DNA of 64,000 bases from Sandaracinobacteroides sayramensis (lineage in GTDB: Bacteria; Pseudomonadota; Alphaproteobacteria; Sphingomonadales; Sphingomonadaceae), in the NCBI RefSeq assembly GCF_022014495.1, contig NZ_JAKLSQ010000024.1, forward strand, positions 45,954 to 109,953. Direction: 5' to 3'. The notes below the pieces were generated by a model. It saw only the letters and a list, made by a program, of their open reading frames with translations. It was not told the DNA's origin and ran no database searches. The first letter of the stretch is position 1. Every line of letters begins with the position of its first letter. This document shows positions 28,605 through 36,989 of this stretch, piece after piece. The translations under genes were made by a program, and so were the position numbers.

Positions 28605-29803
28605 CTATCCCCTGTCAGTGCCTGCACGCCCGGAAGGGCCTTGCCTTCCATCCATTCCAGAAAAGCGCCCCCGGCGGTGGAAACGAAGGTGAAATCGCCG
28701 CCCACCCCGGCGTGGTTCAAAGCGGCCACGGTATCGCCGCCGCCGGCCACGCTCACCAGCGTGCCGCCGGCCGTCAGGGCGGCGGCCGTCTTCGCCAGCG
28801 CCACGGTGGCCTGGTCGAACGGCTCCAGCTCGAAGGCGCCCAGGGGCCCGTTCCACACCAGCGTCGCGCAGGTCTTCAGCACGTCGCCCAGCGCTTCCAC
28901 CGCGTGCGGCCCCAGGTCGAGGATCATCTCGTCGTCGGCCACCTCGTTCACATTGGCAACCCGACTCGGCGGATTGGCGCGGAATTCCTTCGCCACCACC
29001 ACATCCCAGGGCAGATGCACGGTGCAACCGGCAGCCTCGGCGCGGACGAGGATGCCGCGCGCGGTGTCGGCCAGATCATGCTCGCACAGGCTCTTGCCGA
29101 CGGAAATCCCCTTGGCCGCCAGGAAGGTGTTGGCCATGCCGCCGCCGATGATCAGATGCTCCACCTTGCCGACGAGGTTCGTCAGAACGTCGAGCTTCGA
29201 CGACACCTTGGCGCCGCCGACTACCGCCGCCACCGGCCGCTTAGGCGCGCCCAGCGCCGCATCCAGCGCCTTCAGCTCGGCCTCCATCGACCGCCCGGCA
29301 TAAGCCGGCAGCACATGCGCCAGCCCCTCGGTCGAGGCATGCGCCCGGTGCGCGGCGGAAAAAGCATCGTTCACATAAAGATCGCCCAGCTTCGCCATGT
29401 CGGCGACAAGGGCCGGATCGTTCTTTTCCTCACCCGCATGAAAACGGGTGTTTTCCAGCACCGTCACGCTGCCATCGGCCAGCGCCGCCACTTGCGCCAC
29501 GGCCGCCTCGCCGGCGCAATCCGCCACGAAGCCCACCGGCCGCCCGAGCACGTCGGAAAGCGCCGGCACCACCTGCTTCAGCGAGAACTCCGCCGAGGCC
29601 ACACCCTTCGGACGCCCGAAATGCGCCAGCAGCAGCACCTTCGCCCCCCGGTCCGCCAGCGAGGCGATGGTGGGAACGGCGGCCTCCAGCCGGGTCGCGT
29701 CCGTCACCGCGCCGTCCTTCATCGGCACGTTGAGGTCGACGCGCACCAGCGCCCGCTTGCCCGCGAGGTCCGCGGGCAGATCGTCGAGCGTCCGGAATGG
29801 CAT
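28601..29803 (-). CDS. pgk: Phosphoglycerate kinase
   Basis: 400 residues, a normal length. Signatures: [20 protein letters not shown] at the N-terminus, [53 protein letters not shown] and the C-terminal nucleotide loop [11 protein letters not shown]. Interconverts 1,3-bisphosphoglycerate and 3-phosphoglycerate with ATP/ADP. Its ATG overlaps the gap stop by one base (TGATG), so translation is coupled. Confidence 0.97.
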   Translation of the reverse strand: MPFRTLDDLPADLAGKRALVRVDLNVPMKDGAVTDATRLEAAVPTIASLADRGAKVLLLAHFGRPKGVASAEFSLKQVVPALSDVLGRPVGFVADCAGEAAVAQVAALADGSVTVLENTRFHAGEEKNDPALVADMAKLGDLYVNDAFSAAHRAHASTEGLAHVLPAYAGRSMEAELKALDAALGAPKRPVAAVVGGAKVSSKLDVLTNLVGKVEHLIIGGGMANTFLAAKGISVGKSLCEHDLADTARGILVRAEAAGCTVHLPWDVVVAKEFRANPPSRVANVNEVADDEMILDLGPHAVEALGDVLKTCATLVWNGPLGAFELEPFDQATVALAKTAAALTAGGTLVSVAGGGDTVAALNHAGVGGDFTFVSTAGGAFLEWMEGKALPGVQALTGDR

Positions 29804-30804
29804 CAGAGGAACTTGCCCATCTCAACCGCCGTGTCGGCCATGCGGTTGGAGAAGCCCCATTCGTTGTCGTACCAGGAAACCACGCGCACCAGCTTGCCTT
29901 CCAGCACGGCGGTCTCAAGGCTGTCCACCGTCGACGAGAAGGGCACATGGTTGAGGTCGATGGAAACCAGCGGCTCGTCCGAATAGTCGAGGATGCCCTT
30001 CAGCGCCCCTTCGGAGGCCGCCTTCAGCGCCGCGTTCACTTCCTCCTTCGACGTCTCGCGGCCCGGCACGAAGGTCAGGTCCACAAGGCTGACGTTGGGG
30101 GTCGGCACGCGCACGGCGGAACCGTCGAGCTTGCCCTTCAGTTCCGGCAGCACTTCGCCCACCGCGCGCGCGGCGCCGGTCGTCGTCGGGATCATCGACA
30201 TGCCGGCGGCCCGCGCCCGGCGCATGTCGGAATGGATCTGGTCGAGGATCTTCTGGTCGTTGGTGTAGGCGTGGATCGTCGTCATCAGCCCGCGCTCGAT
30301 GCCGACGAGGTCGTTCATCACCTTGGCGACCGGCGCCAGGCAGTTGGTGGTGCAGGACGCGTTGGAAACGATCTTATGGTCCCCGGTCAGCTTCTGGTGG
30401 TTGACGCCATAGACCACCGTCAGGTCGACGCCCTTGCCCGGAGCCGAGATCAGCACGCGCTTGGCGCCGGCCGTCAGGTGGGCGCCGGCCTTGTCGGCGT
30501 CGGTGAAGAAGCCGGTGCACTCCAGCGCGATGTCGACGTCCAGTTCCTTGTGCGGCAGCTTCGCCGGATCGCGCTCGGCGGTCACGCGGATGCGCTTGCC
30601 GTCGATGACGATGTCGCTGCCGTCGGCCTCCACGGTGCCGGGGAAGCGGCCGTGCACGCTGTCGCGCTTGAACAGCAGCGCGTTCGACCTGGCGTCACCC
30701 AGGTCGTTGATAGCGACCACCTCGATGTCGGTGCGGCCCTGCTCCAATATGGCCCGCAGAACCAGCCGTCCGATACGCCCGAAGCCGTTGATCGCTACCT
30801 TCAT
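29803..30804 (-). CDS. gap: Glyceraldehyde-3-phosphate dehydrogenase, type I
   Basis: 333 residues. NAD-binding [14 protein letters not shown] at the N-terminus and the catalytic Cys151 in [13 protein letters not shown]. Asp34 in AINDLGD suggests a preference for NAD. A strong AAGGAG lies 8 bases before ATG 30804. A 46-base AT-rich gap separates it from tkt. Confidence 0.97.
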   Translation of the reverse strand: MKVAINGFGRIGRLVLRAILEQGRTDIEVVAINDLGDARSNALLFKRDSVHGRFPGTVEADGSDIVIDGKRIRVTAERDPAKLPHKELDVDIALECTGFFTDADKAGAHLTAGAKRVLISAPGKGVDLTVVYGVNHQKLTGDHKIVSNASCTTNCLAPVAKVMNDLVGIERGLMTTIHAYTNDQKILDQIHSDMRRARAAGMSMIPTTTGAARAVGEVLPELKGKLDGSAVRVPTPNVSLVDLTFVPGRETSKEEVNAALKAASEGALKGILDYSDEPLVSIDLNHVPFSSTVDSLETAVLEGKLVRVVSWYDNEWGFSNRMADTAVEMGKFL

Positions 30805-30850
30805 CGCATCGCTCCTTAATATAGATTATTTTGCCGATTATTTTCGGGGC

Positions 30851-32845
30851 TTACGCCCGGGACTTGAGTTCGGCGCGCACCCGCCCGGAAATTCCGTCCG
30901 GGGTCAAGCCGAAATGTTGGTAAAGCGCACTCGCCGGCGCCGAGGCGCCGAACTGGTCGATGCCGATCCGCAGCCCGTCCGAGCCGACGATCCGCTCCCA
31001 GCCGAAGGTGCTGGCCGCCTCGATGGAGACCTTCAGCACATCCGCCGGCAGCAGGCCCCCGTCTCTTTTCTCGGCGTCACCCTTCTCGGCGAACAATTCC
31101 CAGCACGGCATGGAAATCACGTCGGCGCCGATCCCGTCCGCTTCCAGCAGCTTCGCCGTTTCCACCGCGATCGCCACTTCCGAACCCGTCGCCACCAACA
31201 CCACCTGCCGACGCGCGGTCGCCGCTACCAGCCGATAGCCGCCATCGGCCGAACGGTTCGCCGCCACATCGGTGCGCAGCAGCGGCAGATTCTGCCGCGA
31301 CAGCGCCAGGATCGAGGGCCTCGTGCGGTCGGCCAGCGCCAGTTCCCAGCACTCCGCCGTCTCCACCGCGTCGGCCGGGCGATAGACCGCCACATGGGGC
31401 ATGGCGCGCAACGAAGCCAGATGCTCGATCGGCTGGTGCGTCGGCCCGTCCTCGCCGAGGCCGATCGAATCATGCGTCATCACATAGATCACGCCCTGCT
31501 GCTGCAAGGCGGAAAGGCGGATGGCGCCGCGCGCGTAATCCGCGAACACCAGGAAGGTGCCGCCATAGGGGATCACCCCGCCATGCAGGCTCATGCCGTT
31601 CATGGCCGCCGCCATGCCGAACTCGCGGATGCCATAATGCAGGTAGCGGCCGCCATAATTTGCGGAGTCCAGCACCGCCTGCCCGGCCGAACGGGTGTTG
31701 TTGCTGCCCGTCAAATCGGCGGAACCGCCAATGGTCTCGGCAAGCTGGGCGTTGATCGCATCCAGCGCCATTTCCGAGGATTTGCGGCTGGCAAGCGGCT
31801 TCGCGTCCGCCACCAGCTTCGCCTTGAATTCGGCGAGATTGAGCTTCGGCGCCCCGCCCGCCATCCGGCGCAGCAGTTCATCGCCCTTCGCATCGCCGGA
31901 GACCCGCGCCTTCCAGGCGCCATGCTCTGCCGCCCCGCGCGCGCCAACCTGCCGCCAGGCGGCGGCAATGTCGGCCGGAATCTCGAACGGCGCCGCCGTC
32001 CAGCCCAGCTTTTCTCGGGCGCCGGCCACTTCGGCCGCCCCCAGCGGACTGCCATGCGTCTTCTCGCTGCCCGCCTTGGTGGGGGCGCCATAGCCGATCA
32101 CCGTGCGGCACTGCACCAGGCTCGGCAGCTCGGACGCCACCGCCTCGTCCAGCGCGGCGCGGATCGAGGCCGGATCATGCCCGTCGCAGGAAACCACATG
32201 CCAGCCGGCGGCGCGGAAGCGCGCGGGCACATCCTCGACCGAGGTCAGCGAGATCGCCCCGTCGATGGAAATGCCATTGTCGTCCCACAGCAGATTCAGC
32301 CGGCCGAGCTTCAGATGCGCGGCCAGCCCGATCGCCTCATGGCTGATTCCCTCCATCAGGCAGCCATCGCCGGCGATCACCCAGGTGCGATGGTCCACCA
32401 GCGCGTCGCTATAATGGGCGTTCAGATGCCGCTCGGCGATCGCCATCCCCACCGACATGCCGAGCCCCTGCCCCAGCGGCCCGGTGGTGCACTCCACGCC
32501 CGGCAGCTCGAAATTCTCCGGATGGCCGGCGCAGGGGCTGCCAAGCTGGCGGAAGTTGCGAATGTCGTCGATCGTCGGCCGCGCATAGCCGCTCAGGTGC
32601 AGGAGCGCGTAGATCAGCATCGATCCATGGCCGGCCGAAAGCACGAACCGGTCGCGGTCCGCCCAGCGCGGGTCGGCGGCGTCGAACTTCAGATATTCGC
32701 CCCACAGGATGGTCGCCACATCGGCCATCCCCATCGGCATTCCGGGGTGGCCGCTGTTCGCCGCCTCCACCGCGTCCATGGCGAGGGCGCGAATGGCATT
32801 CGCCATCGCGGCCACATTCGTGTCGGCCAGCCGTTCAGATGCCAT
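30851..32845 (-). CDS. tkt: Transketolase
   Basis: 664 residues, thiamine-diphosphate enzyme of the pentose-phosphate pathway. Blocks: AANSGHPGMPMGMADVATIL, SAGHGSMLIYALLHLSGY, GPLGQGLGMSVGMAIAE, the ThDP/Mg site VIAGDGCLMEGISHEA, and HDSIGLGEDGPTHQPIEHLA in the pyrimidine domain. ATG 32845 starts MASERLADTN; an internal Met at residue 14 is an alternative. First gene of the leftward tkt-gap-pgk-fba-thiE operon, so thiamine synthesis is tied to a thiamine-dependent enzyme. Confidence 0.96.
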   Translation of the reverse strand: MASERLADTNVAAMANAIRALAMDAVEAANSGHPGMPMGMADVATILWGEYLKFDAADPRWADRDRFVLSAGHGSMLIYALLHLSGYARPTIDDIRNFRQLGSPCAGHPENFELPGVECTTGPLGQGLGMSVGMAIAERHLNAHYSDALVDHRTWVIAGDGCLMEGISHEAIGLAAHLKLGRLNLLWDDNGISIDGAISLTSVEDVPARFRAAGWHVVSCDGHDPASIRAALDEAVASELPSLVQCRTVIGYGAPTKAGSEKTHGSPLGAAEVAGAREKLGWTAAPFEIPADIAAAWRQVGARGAAEHGAWKARVSGDAKGDELLRRMAGGAPKLNLAEFKAKLVADAKPLASRKSSEMALDAINAQLAETIGGSADLTGSNNTRSAGQAVLDSANYGGRYLHYGIREFGMAAAMNGMSLHGGVIPYGGTFLVFADYARGAIRLSALQQQGVIYVMTHDSIGLGEDGPTHQPIEHLASLRAMPHVAVYRPADAVETAECWELALADRTRPSILALSRQNLPLLRTDVAANRSADGGYRLVAATARRQVVLVATGSEVAIAVETAKLLEADGIGADVISMPCWELFAEKGDAEKRDGGLLPADVLKVSIEAASTFGWERIVGSDGLRIGIDQFGASAPASALYQHFGLTPDGISGRVRAELKSRA

Positions 32846-33094
32846 CGGGCGCTTATCCTCAACAACCCAGTTGAATTCCCGGGCTTTCCCGCCCGAATCG
32901 CTGGCCGCCCCCGGGTCCGGGTGCGGCAAAGCGTGGCGCCCTCCTTGCAAAGCAGCCGTCAGAAATCAACTTCACAGGGCACAAACCGTTACATTCCCAT
33001 TGTTGACGCAAGCGGAAACAAGCTCTTAACTGGCATCGTCAAGATGTCGATATAAGATTCGACCAATAGCCCACTTGACCTTTGGAGCGGATTC
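32846..33094. promoter_or_regulatory. Divergent control region between tkt and the zapA operon
   Basis: 249 bases without a gene. The right half is AT-richer and holds TTGACG at 33003-33008, a TATAAG box at 33051-33056 and two GANTC sites (33056-33060 and 33090-33094), which are CcrM methylation sites in alphaproteobacteria. The TTGACG and TATAAG boxes are too far apart to form one promoter. Nothing specific could be assigned on the tkt side. Confidence 0.4.
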
Positions 33095-33286
33095 ATGGTG
33101 CGAGACACGAAGGGGGTATTAGAGATGACCGACGTGCTCGCGCGGATCGAAGCCGCGCTCCAGCGCGGCGAAGCTGCTGCCGAGCGGCTGGACCGCAGAC
33201 ACAGCCGCTTGAAAAAGGCCGCCGAATCAACCATTTCCGGCCTGGACAGGCTGATCGAGACCGAGCGCCGGAGGGCCAATGGCTGA
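33095..33286 (+). CDS. Small coiled-coil protein upstream of zapA
   Basis: 63 residues from ATG 33095 (GGAG seven bases upstream) or 53 from ATG 33125 (AGGGGG eight bases upstream); both starts are plausible. The sequence is a single amphipathic helix rich in Ala, Arg and Glu (ARIEAALQRGEAAAERLDRR). It overlaps zapA by eight bases and is probably co-expressed with it. Small proteins at this place are common in sphingomonads; function unknown. Confidence 0.75.
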   Translation: MVRDTKGVLEMTDVLARIEAALQRGEAAAERLDRRHSRLKKAAESTISGLDRLIETERRRANG

Positions 33287-33623
33287 AGTTAGCCTGACCA
33301 TCGGCGGCCGCGCCTACCGCCTCGCCTGCCGCGACGGCGAGGAGGCCGACCTCCGCGCCGCCGCCGGCCTGCTGGAATCGCGCGTCGCCTCGCTGATGCA
33401 GGCGCATGGCGCCGTCGCGGAACCGCGGCTGCTGCTGATGGCCGGGCTGCTGCTTTCCGGCGAGCTGCTGGAGGAACGCGCCAACGCCCAGCGCCTGAAC
33501 CCGGGCCTGAAGCCGGTTCCGGCCTCCGACGCCGCCAGCTTCGACATCCAGGGGCTGGAAGCGCTGGCCCGCCGCGCCGAAGCGCTTGCGCTGAGGCTTG
33601 AGGAAGCGGCCACCACCGCCTAG
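33279..33623 (+). CDS. zapA: Cell division protein ZapA
   Basis: 114 residues. The N-terminal globular part EVSLTIGGRAYRLACRDGEE and the following long helix LRAAAGLLESRVASLMQAHG match ZapA, which bundles FtsZ filaments at the division ring. The C-terminal half is an extended coiled coil. Its position before 6S RNA and the 5-formyl-THF cyclo-ligase is the conserved proteobacterial order. Confidence 0.92.
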   Translation: MAEVSLTIGGRAYRLACRDGEEADLRAAAGLLESRVASLMQAHGAVAEPRLLLMAGLLLSGELLEERANAQRLNPGLKPVPASDAASFDIQGLEALARRAEALALRLEEAATTA

Positions 33624-33626
33624 ATT

Positions 33627-33797
33627 GGCGGATGGCGGGCTCTGCCCGATGCGCGCAATCGAGCATCCCTGAGGCGATAAACACATCCAAGGGGGCTGTC
33701 CCTGCCAGGCTTCCGGGCCTGACCATATGGCTCCCACCTGACGTTCTGGCGTCAGTGGATCTTCATGCAAACGGTCGATGCGGACCCGCCACCGCCT
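33627..33797 (+). ncRNA. ssrS: 6S RNA
   Basis: The zapA-to-cyclo-ligase gap is the classical 6S locus. The stretch CCCTGAGGCGATA at 33667-33679 matches the conserved CCCTGAGCCGATA of E. coli 6S RNA with one change. Outer ends pair: GGCGGATGGCGGG near 33627-33639 with CCCGCCACCGCC at 33785-33796, giving a closing stem of the long hairpin with central bubble. 6S RNA mimics an open promoter and sequesters the housekeeping sigma factor holoenzyme. Ends are estimated from the stem, so they may be off by 10 bases or more. Confidence 0.8.
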
Positions 33798-33824
33798 TCC
33801 CGCTGCCGAAAGGGGGCCGCGCCG

Positions 33825-34457
33825 ATGCCAGAGCCGACACCCTTGTTCCCGCCCCCCGGCGCGGACCATTCCGCCGAGACGCGCAAGCGCCTGCGCCAGG
33901 CGGCCCGCGCCGCCCGCCACGCCTTCGCCGCCGGCCTGAACCCGCTCACCCGCCGGGCGCTGGAACAGGCGCTTTGCGCGCAGATCCTGCCGCATCTGGG
34001 CCCGCCGGGCGTGCTCGGCAGCCACGCCGCCATCGGCGACGAGATCGACCCCCGCGCCATCGAGGATGCGGCCAGGGCGTCCGGCTGGCGACTCGCCTTC
34101 CCGCGTGTCGGCGAAGGCCCGCTTTCCTACCACCGGGCCGGCCGCGCCGACCTCGCGCCGGGCTACAAGGGCATTCCGGAACCCCCCGCCGAAGCCCCCC
34201 TCGCCCGGCCGGACGTGCTTCTGGTGCCGCTGCTGGCGGCCGACCTGCGCGGCAACCGGCTGGGGCAAGGCGGCGGCCATTACGACCGCACGCTGGCGGC
34301 CTTGCGCGCTTCCGGCCCGGTGCTGGCGATCGGCATAGCCTTCGATCTGCAACTGGAAGCCGGGATCCCCGCCGCCCCCTGGGACCAGCCGCTGGACGCC
34401 ATCGCGACACCGACGGCCTTCCACCTGACCCACGGCCCGGCTAGACGGGCGCCATGA
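33825..34457 (+). CDS. 5-formyltetrahydrofolate cyclo-ligase
   Basis: 210 residues from ATG 33825, with AGGGGG eight bases upstream; a longer in-frame start would lie inside the 6S RNA gene. Blocks are RKRLRQAARAARHAFA at the N-terminus, a family block RPDVLLVPLLAADLRGNRLG and the phosphate-binding GQGGGHYDRTLA. It converts 5-formyl-THF to 5,10-methenyl-THF with ATP. The gene is called ygfA or fau in other bacteria. Confidence 0.92.
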   Translation: MPEPTPLFPPPGADHSAETRKRLRQAARAARHAFAAGLNPLTRRALEQALCAQILPHLGPPGVLGSHAAIGDEIDPRAIEDAARASGWRLAFPRVGEGPLSYHRAGRADLAPGYKGIPEPPAEAPLARPDVLLVPLLAADLRGNRLGQGGGHYDRTLAALRASGPVLAIGIAFDLQLEAGIPAAPWDQPLDAIATPTAFHLTHGPARRAP

Positions 34458-34663
34458 CACCGCACATCCGGCGGCCACTGGGGATTCTCGCCGTTCTCGT
34501 CGGAATCCTGGCCTACGCCCTCTTCGCCGTCTGGCTTTTCGAGCCGGTTTCCACCCTGCACCCGCTGCTGCAGCTGCCGATCTGGGCGGTGCTGGGGGTG
34601 GCCTGGGTGTTCCCGCTGAAGCCGGTCATGATCTGGATCGAAACCGGCCGGTGGCGGCCATGA
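34454..34663 (+). CDS. DUF2842 family small membrane protein
   Basis: 69 residues with two hydrophobic helices (about 8-30 and 41-61) and the ending MIWIETGRWRP. Matches the alphaproteobacterial DUF2842 family; function unknown. It overlaps the cyclo-ligase gene and the chorismate mutase gene by four bases each, so all three are translated as one unit. Confidence 0.85.
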   Translation: MTPHIRRPLGILAVLVGILAYALFAVWLFEPVSTLHPLLQLPIWAVLGVAWVFPLKPVMIWIETGRWRP

Positions 34664-34971
34664 GGAAAGCGCCAGAGGAATGCCGCAGCATGGCGGAAGT
34701 CCGCGCCGGCGTCGATTCGCTCGACCGCGAGCTGGTCGCGCTGCTGGCCGAACGCTTCCGCTTCATGGACGCCGCCGCCCGAATCAAGCCGGAGCGCGGC
34801 CAGGTGCGCGACGAAGCCCGCAAGCGGCAGGTGATCGACAACGCCATGGCCGAAGCCAAAGCGCGGGGCCTCAGCCCGGAAACCATCGGCGCCTTGTGGG
34901 ACGCGCTCGTCGAGGCGTCGATCGCCCATGAGCTGCGGCAGTGGGAGAAGATGCGGGCGGCTGCCGGATAA
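34660..34971 (+). CDS. Chorismate mutase, AroQ type
   Basis: 103 residues, all helical. MAEVRAGVDSLDRELVALLA, ERFRFMDAAARIK, DEARKRQVIDNAMAEAKARG and the last helix with ASIAHELRQWEK match small AroQ mutases (also pyochelin-type isochorismate-pyruvate lyases, which share the fold). ATG 34660 sits in an ATGA overlap; GTG 34651 is also in frame. It would turn chorismate into prephenate for Phe and Tyr synthesis. Confidence 0.88.
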   Translation: MRKAPEECRSMAEVRAGVDSLDRELVALLAERFRFMDAAARIKPERGQVRDEARKRQVIDNAMAEAKARGLSPETIGALWDALVEASIAHELRQWEKMRAAAG

Positions 34972-34980
34972 GGCAGCCGC
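34957..34980 (+). terminator. Hairpin spanning the chorismate mutase stop codon
   Basis: Perfect 9-bp arms, GCGGCTGCC (34957-34965) and GGCAGCCGC (34972-34980), enclose a six-base loop that contains the TAA stop. It lies between a rightward gene and the leftward tRNA-Asp, where termination is expected. There is no U-tract. Confidence 0.6.
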
Positions 34981-35029
34981 TCCAGCATCTTGGAACCTCG
35001 GCTCGATCGCGGCGGATCCAAGTCCAAAG

Positions 35030-35106
35030 TGGCGCGAGCGACGGGGCTCGAACCCGCGACCTCCGGCGTGACAGGCCGGCACTCTAACCGACTGAGCTAC
35101 GCCCGC
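35030..35106 (-). tRNA. tRNA-Asp (GTC)
   Basis: 77 bases including an encoded CCA. Read on the minus strand it begins GCGGGCGTAGCTCAGTCGGT, has the anticodon loop CTGTCAC (anticodon GTC) and the T-loop GGTTCGAGCC. The acceptor stem pairs fully with one G-U. The leader and trailer also pair: TCCAAAGT at 35023-35030 is complementary to ACTTTGGA at 35109-35116, extending the stem of the precursor. Confidence 0.97.
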
Positions 35107-35206
35107 GCACTTTGGAGGCGCGGCTTTATGCGCCCCGCCCCCGGCTGTCAACAGCCGCGTCGCCGGCTTTTTCCTCCCGGCCCGAGGTTGCCCATGCTCC
35201 CCCGCC

Positions 35207-36109
35207 ATGGCACGAGCCCCGGCGATGACCCAATTCGACGAACAGCAACTGGCGGCGGAAGGCTGGTTCCGCTCCCTGCGGGACCGGATCACCGCCGAAT
35301 TCGAAGCGATCGAGGCGGAGGGCGCCGCCCTTCCCGCCCTGCCGAACGCGCCCGACGCCCCGGGGCGCTTCCAATATACGCCGTGGGAGCGCGCCGACCA
35401 TTCGGGCGCCCCGGGCGGCGGCGGCACCATGGGCGTGATGAAGGGCCGCATCTTCGAGAAAGTGGGGGTCAACATCTCCACCGTCCACGGCCAGTTCAAC
35501 CCGGAATTCGCGAAATCCATCCCCGGCGCGGCGGAAGACCCGCGCTTCTTCGCCACCGGAATCAGCCTCGTCGCGCATATGGCGAACCCGCATGTGCCGG
35601 CCGTGCACATGAACACCCGCTTCCTCGTCACCACCAAGCGCTGGTTCGGCGGCGGAGCCGACCTCAACCCCGCCCTCGAACGCGCCGACGACAGCGCCCT
35701 CTTCCGTTCCGCCTTCGAAGCCGCCGGCAATCGCCACGACGCGGATTTCTGGCCGAAGCACAGCGCCTGGTGCGACGAATATTTCTTCATCCCGCACCGG
35801 AAGCGCGCGCGCGGCATCGGCGGCATCTTCTACGACTGGCTTCCGGCCGACACCCCGGCCGAATTCGACAAGCATTTCGCTTATACGAAGGATGTCGGCG
35901 AAACCTTCCTCGCCACCTTCCCCCGGATCGCCCGCCGCCGCATGGCCGAACCCTGGACGGCCGACGAACGCCACAGCCTGCTGAGGTATCGCGGCCTCTA
36001 CGCCGAGTTCAACCTCGTCTACGACCGCGGCACCACCTTCGGCCTGAAGACCGGCGGCAACACCGACGCGATCCTGATGTCGCTTCCGCCCGAAGTCGTC
36101 TGGGAATAG
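35207..36109 (+). CDS. hemF: Oxygen-dependent coproporphyrinogen III oxidase
   Basis: 300 residues. Conserved text: HSGAPGGGGTMGVMKGRIFEK-type region, FFATGISLVAHMANPHVPAVHM, NTRFLVTTKRWFGGGADLNP, RKRARGIGGIFYDWL and ERHSLLRYRGLYAEFNLVYD. The enzyme oxidatively decarboxylates coproporphyrinogen III to protoporphyrinogen IX in haem synthesis, implying an aerobic lifestyle. ATG 35225 (MTQFDEQQL) is an alternative start. Confidence 0.95.
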   Translation: MARAPAMTQFDEQQLAAEGWFRSLRDRITAEFEAIEAEGAALPALPNAPDAPGRFQYTPWERADHSGAPGGGGTMGVMKGRIFEKVGVNISTVHGQFNPEFAKSIPGAAEDPRFFATGISLVAHMANPHVPAVHMNTRFLVTTKRWFGGGADLNPALERADDSALFRSAFEAAGNRHDADFWPKHSAWCDEYFFIPHRKRARGIGGIFYDWLPADTPAEFDKHFAYTKDVGETFLATFPRIARRRMAEPWTADERHSLLRYRGLYAEFNLVYDRGTTFGLKTGGNTDAILMSLPPEVVWE

Positions 36110-36113
36110 CGCC

Positions 36114-36899
36114 TCAGACGAATTTCCCCGGCACCGTCGGATGGCTGGAGGAAAGCCCGCCGTCCACCGCGATCGCCTGCCCGTTCACATAGCCCGCCGC
36201 GTCGGAGGCCAGGAACAGCGCCACCTCCGCCTGCTCCTCGGGCGTCGCGTAGCGCCGCAGCGGGTTCAACTGCCCCAGCCGATCTTCCTTCCCCCGCGCC
36301 CGCGCGCCGTCGAACAGCGGCGCCGTCATGCCCGTTTCCGTCAGGCCCGGGCAGATGCAGTTCACCCGCACCCCGGTGCCGCCCAACTGGTTCGCCGCCG
36401 TCTGCGTCAAGTTGATGACCCCGGCCTTCGAAGCCGAATAGGGCATGCCCCCCGCGCCCGAGCGGATGCCCGCGACGCTGGCGGTGGCAACGATCGCCCC
36501 CTTCCCCTGCGGCACCATCACCCGGCTGCCCTCGCGGATCGCCAGGAACACGCCGATCAGGTTCACGCGCAGCACCTTCTCCCACTCCTCCACCGACACG
36601 TCCGGCAGCAGGTTCAGCCCGCCGGAAATGCCAGCGTTGGCGAACAGCGCGTCCAGCCGGCCATACTCGCCGACGGCCTTGTCCACCGCCCCCTTTACGA
36701 ACGCCTCGTCGCCCGCATCGCCCACCAGCGCCTGCGCCGTGCCCCCGGCGGCCCGCGCCGCCTCCACCGTTTCCGCCACCGCGTCCGACCAGTCCGCCGC
36801 CAGCACCCGCGCCCCTTCGCGCGCGAACTGCAGCGAAGCCGCCCGCCCGATCCCGGAAGCCGCCCCCGTCACCAGCACCACCCTGCCCTCGAACCGCAT
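36114..36899 (-). CDS. SDR family NAD(P)-dependent oxidoreductase
   Basis: 261 residues. Rossmann motif TGAASGIG at 11-18, NAG at 88-90, catalytic Ser141, Tyr154 and Lys158 (MPYSASKAG), and the C-terminal NGQAIAVDGG block: a classical short-chain dehydrogenase/reductase. ATG 36899 is the natural start; the frame stays open upstream antisense to glpK, which is not coding. The substrate cannot be told. It is convergent with hemF, four bases apart, and divergent from glpK. Confidence 0.92.
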   Translation of the reverse strand: MRFEGRVVLVTGAASGIGRAASLQFAREGARVLAADWSDAVAETVEAARAAGGTAQALVGDAGDEAFVKGAVDKAVGEYGRLDALFANAGISGGLNLLPDVSVEEWEKVLRVNLIGVFLAIREGSRVMVPQGKGAIVATASVAGIRSGAGGMPYSASKAGVINLTQTAANQLGGTGVRVNCICPGLTETGMTAPLFDGARARGKEDRLGQLNPLRRYATPEEQAEVALFLASDAAGYVNGQAIAVDGGLSSSHPTVPGKFV

Positions 36900-36989
36900 A
36901 TGCCTCTCCTGCTGCGCGCGCCCATCCTGTTGCAAGCACCCAGCATCGGCCCTTGCCCAACCCCGCACAACCCGCCAGCAATGGGAGCC

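Noticed and set aside
32846-33094. Thiamine riboswitch controlling the tkt-thiE operon
   Set aside because: No CTGAGA box or other TPP riboswitch core was visible on the minus strand.
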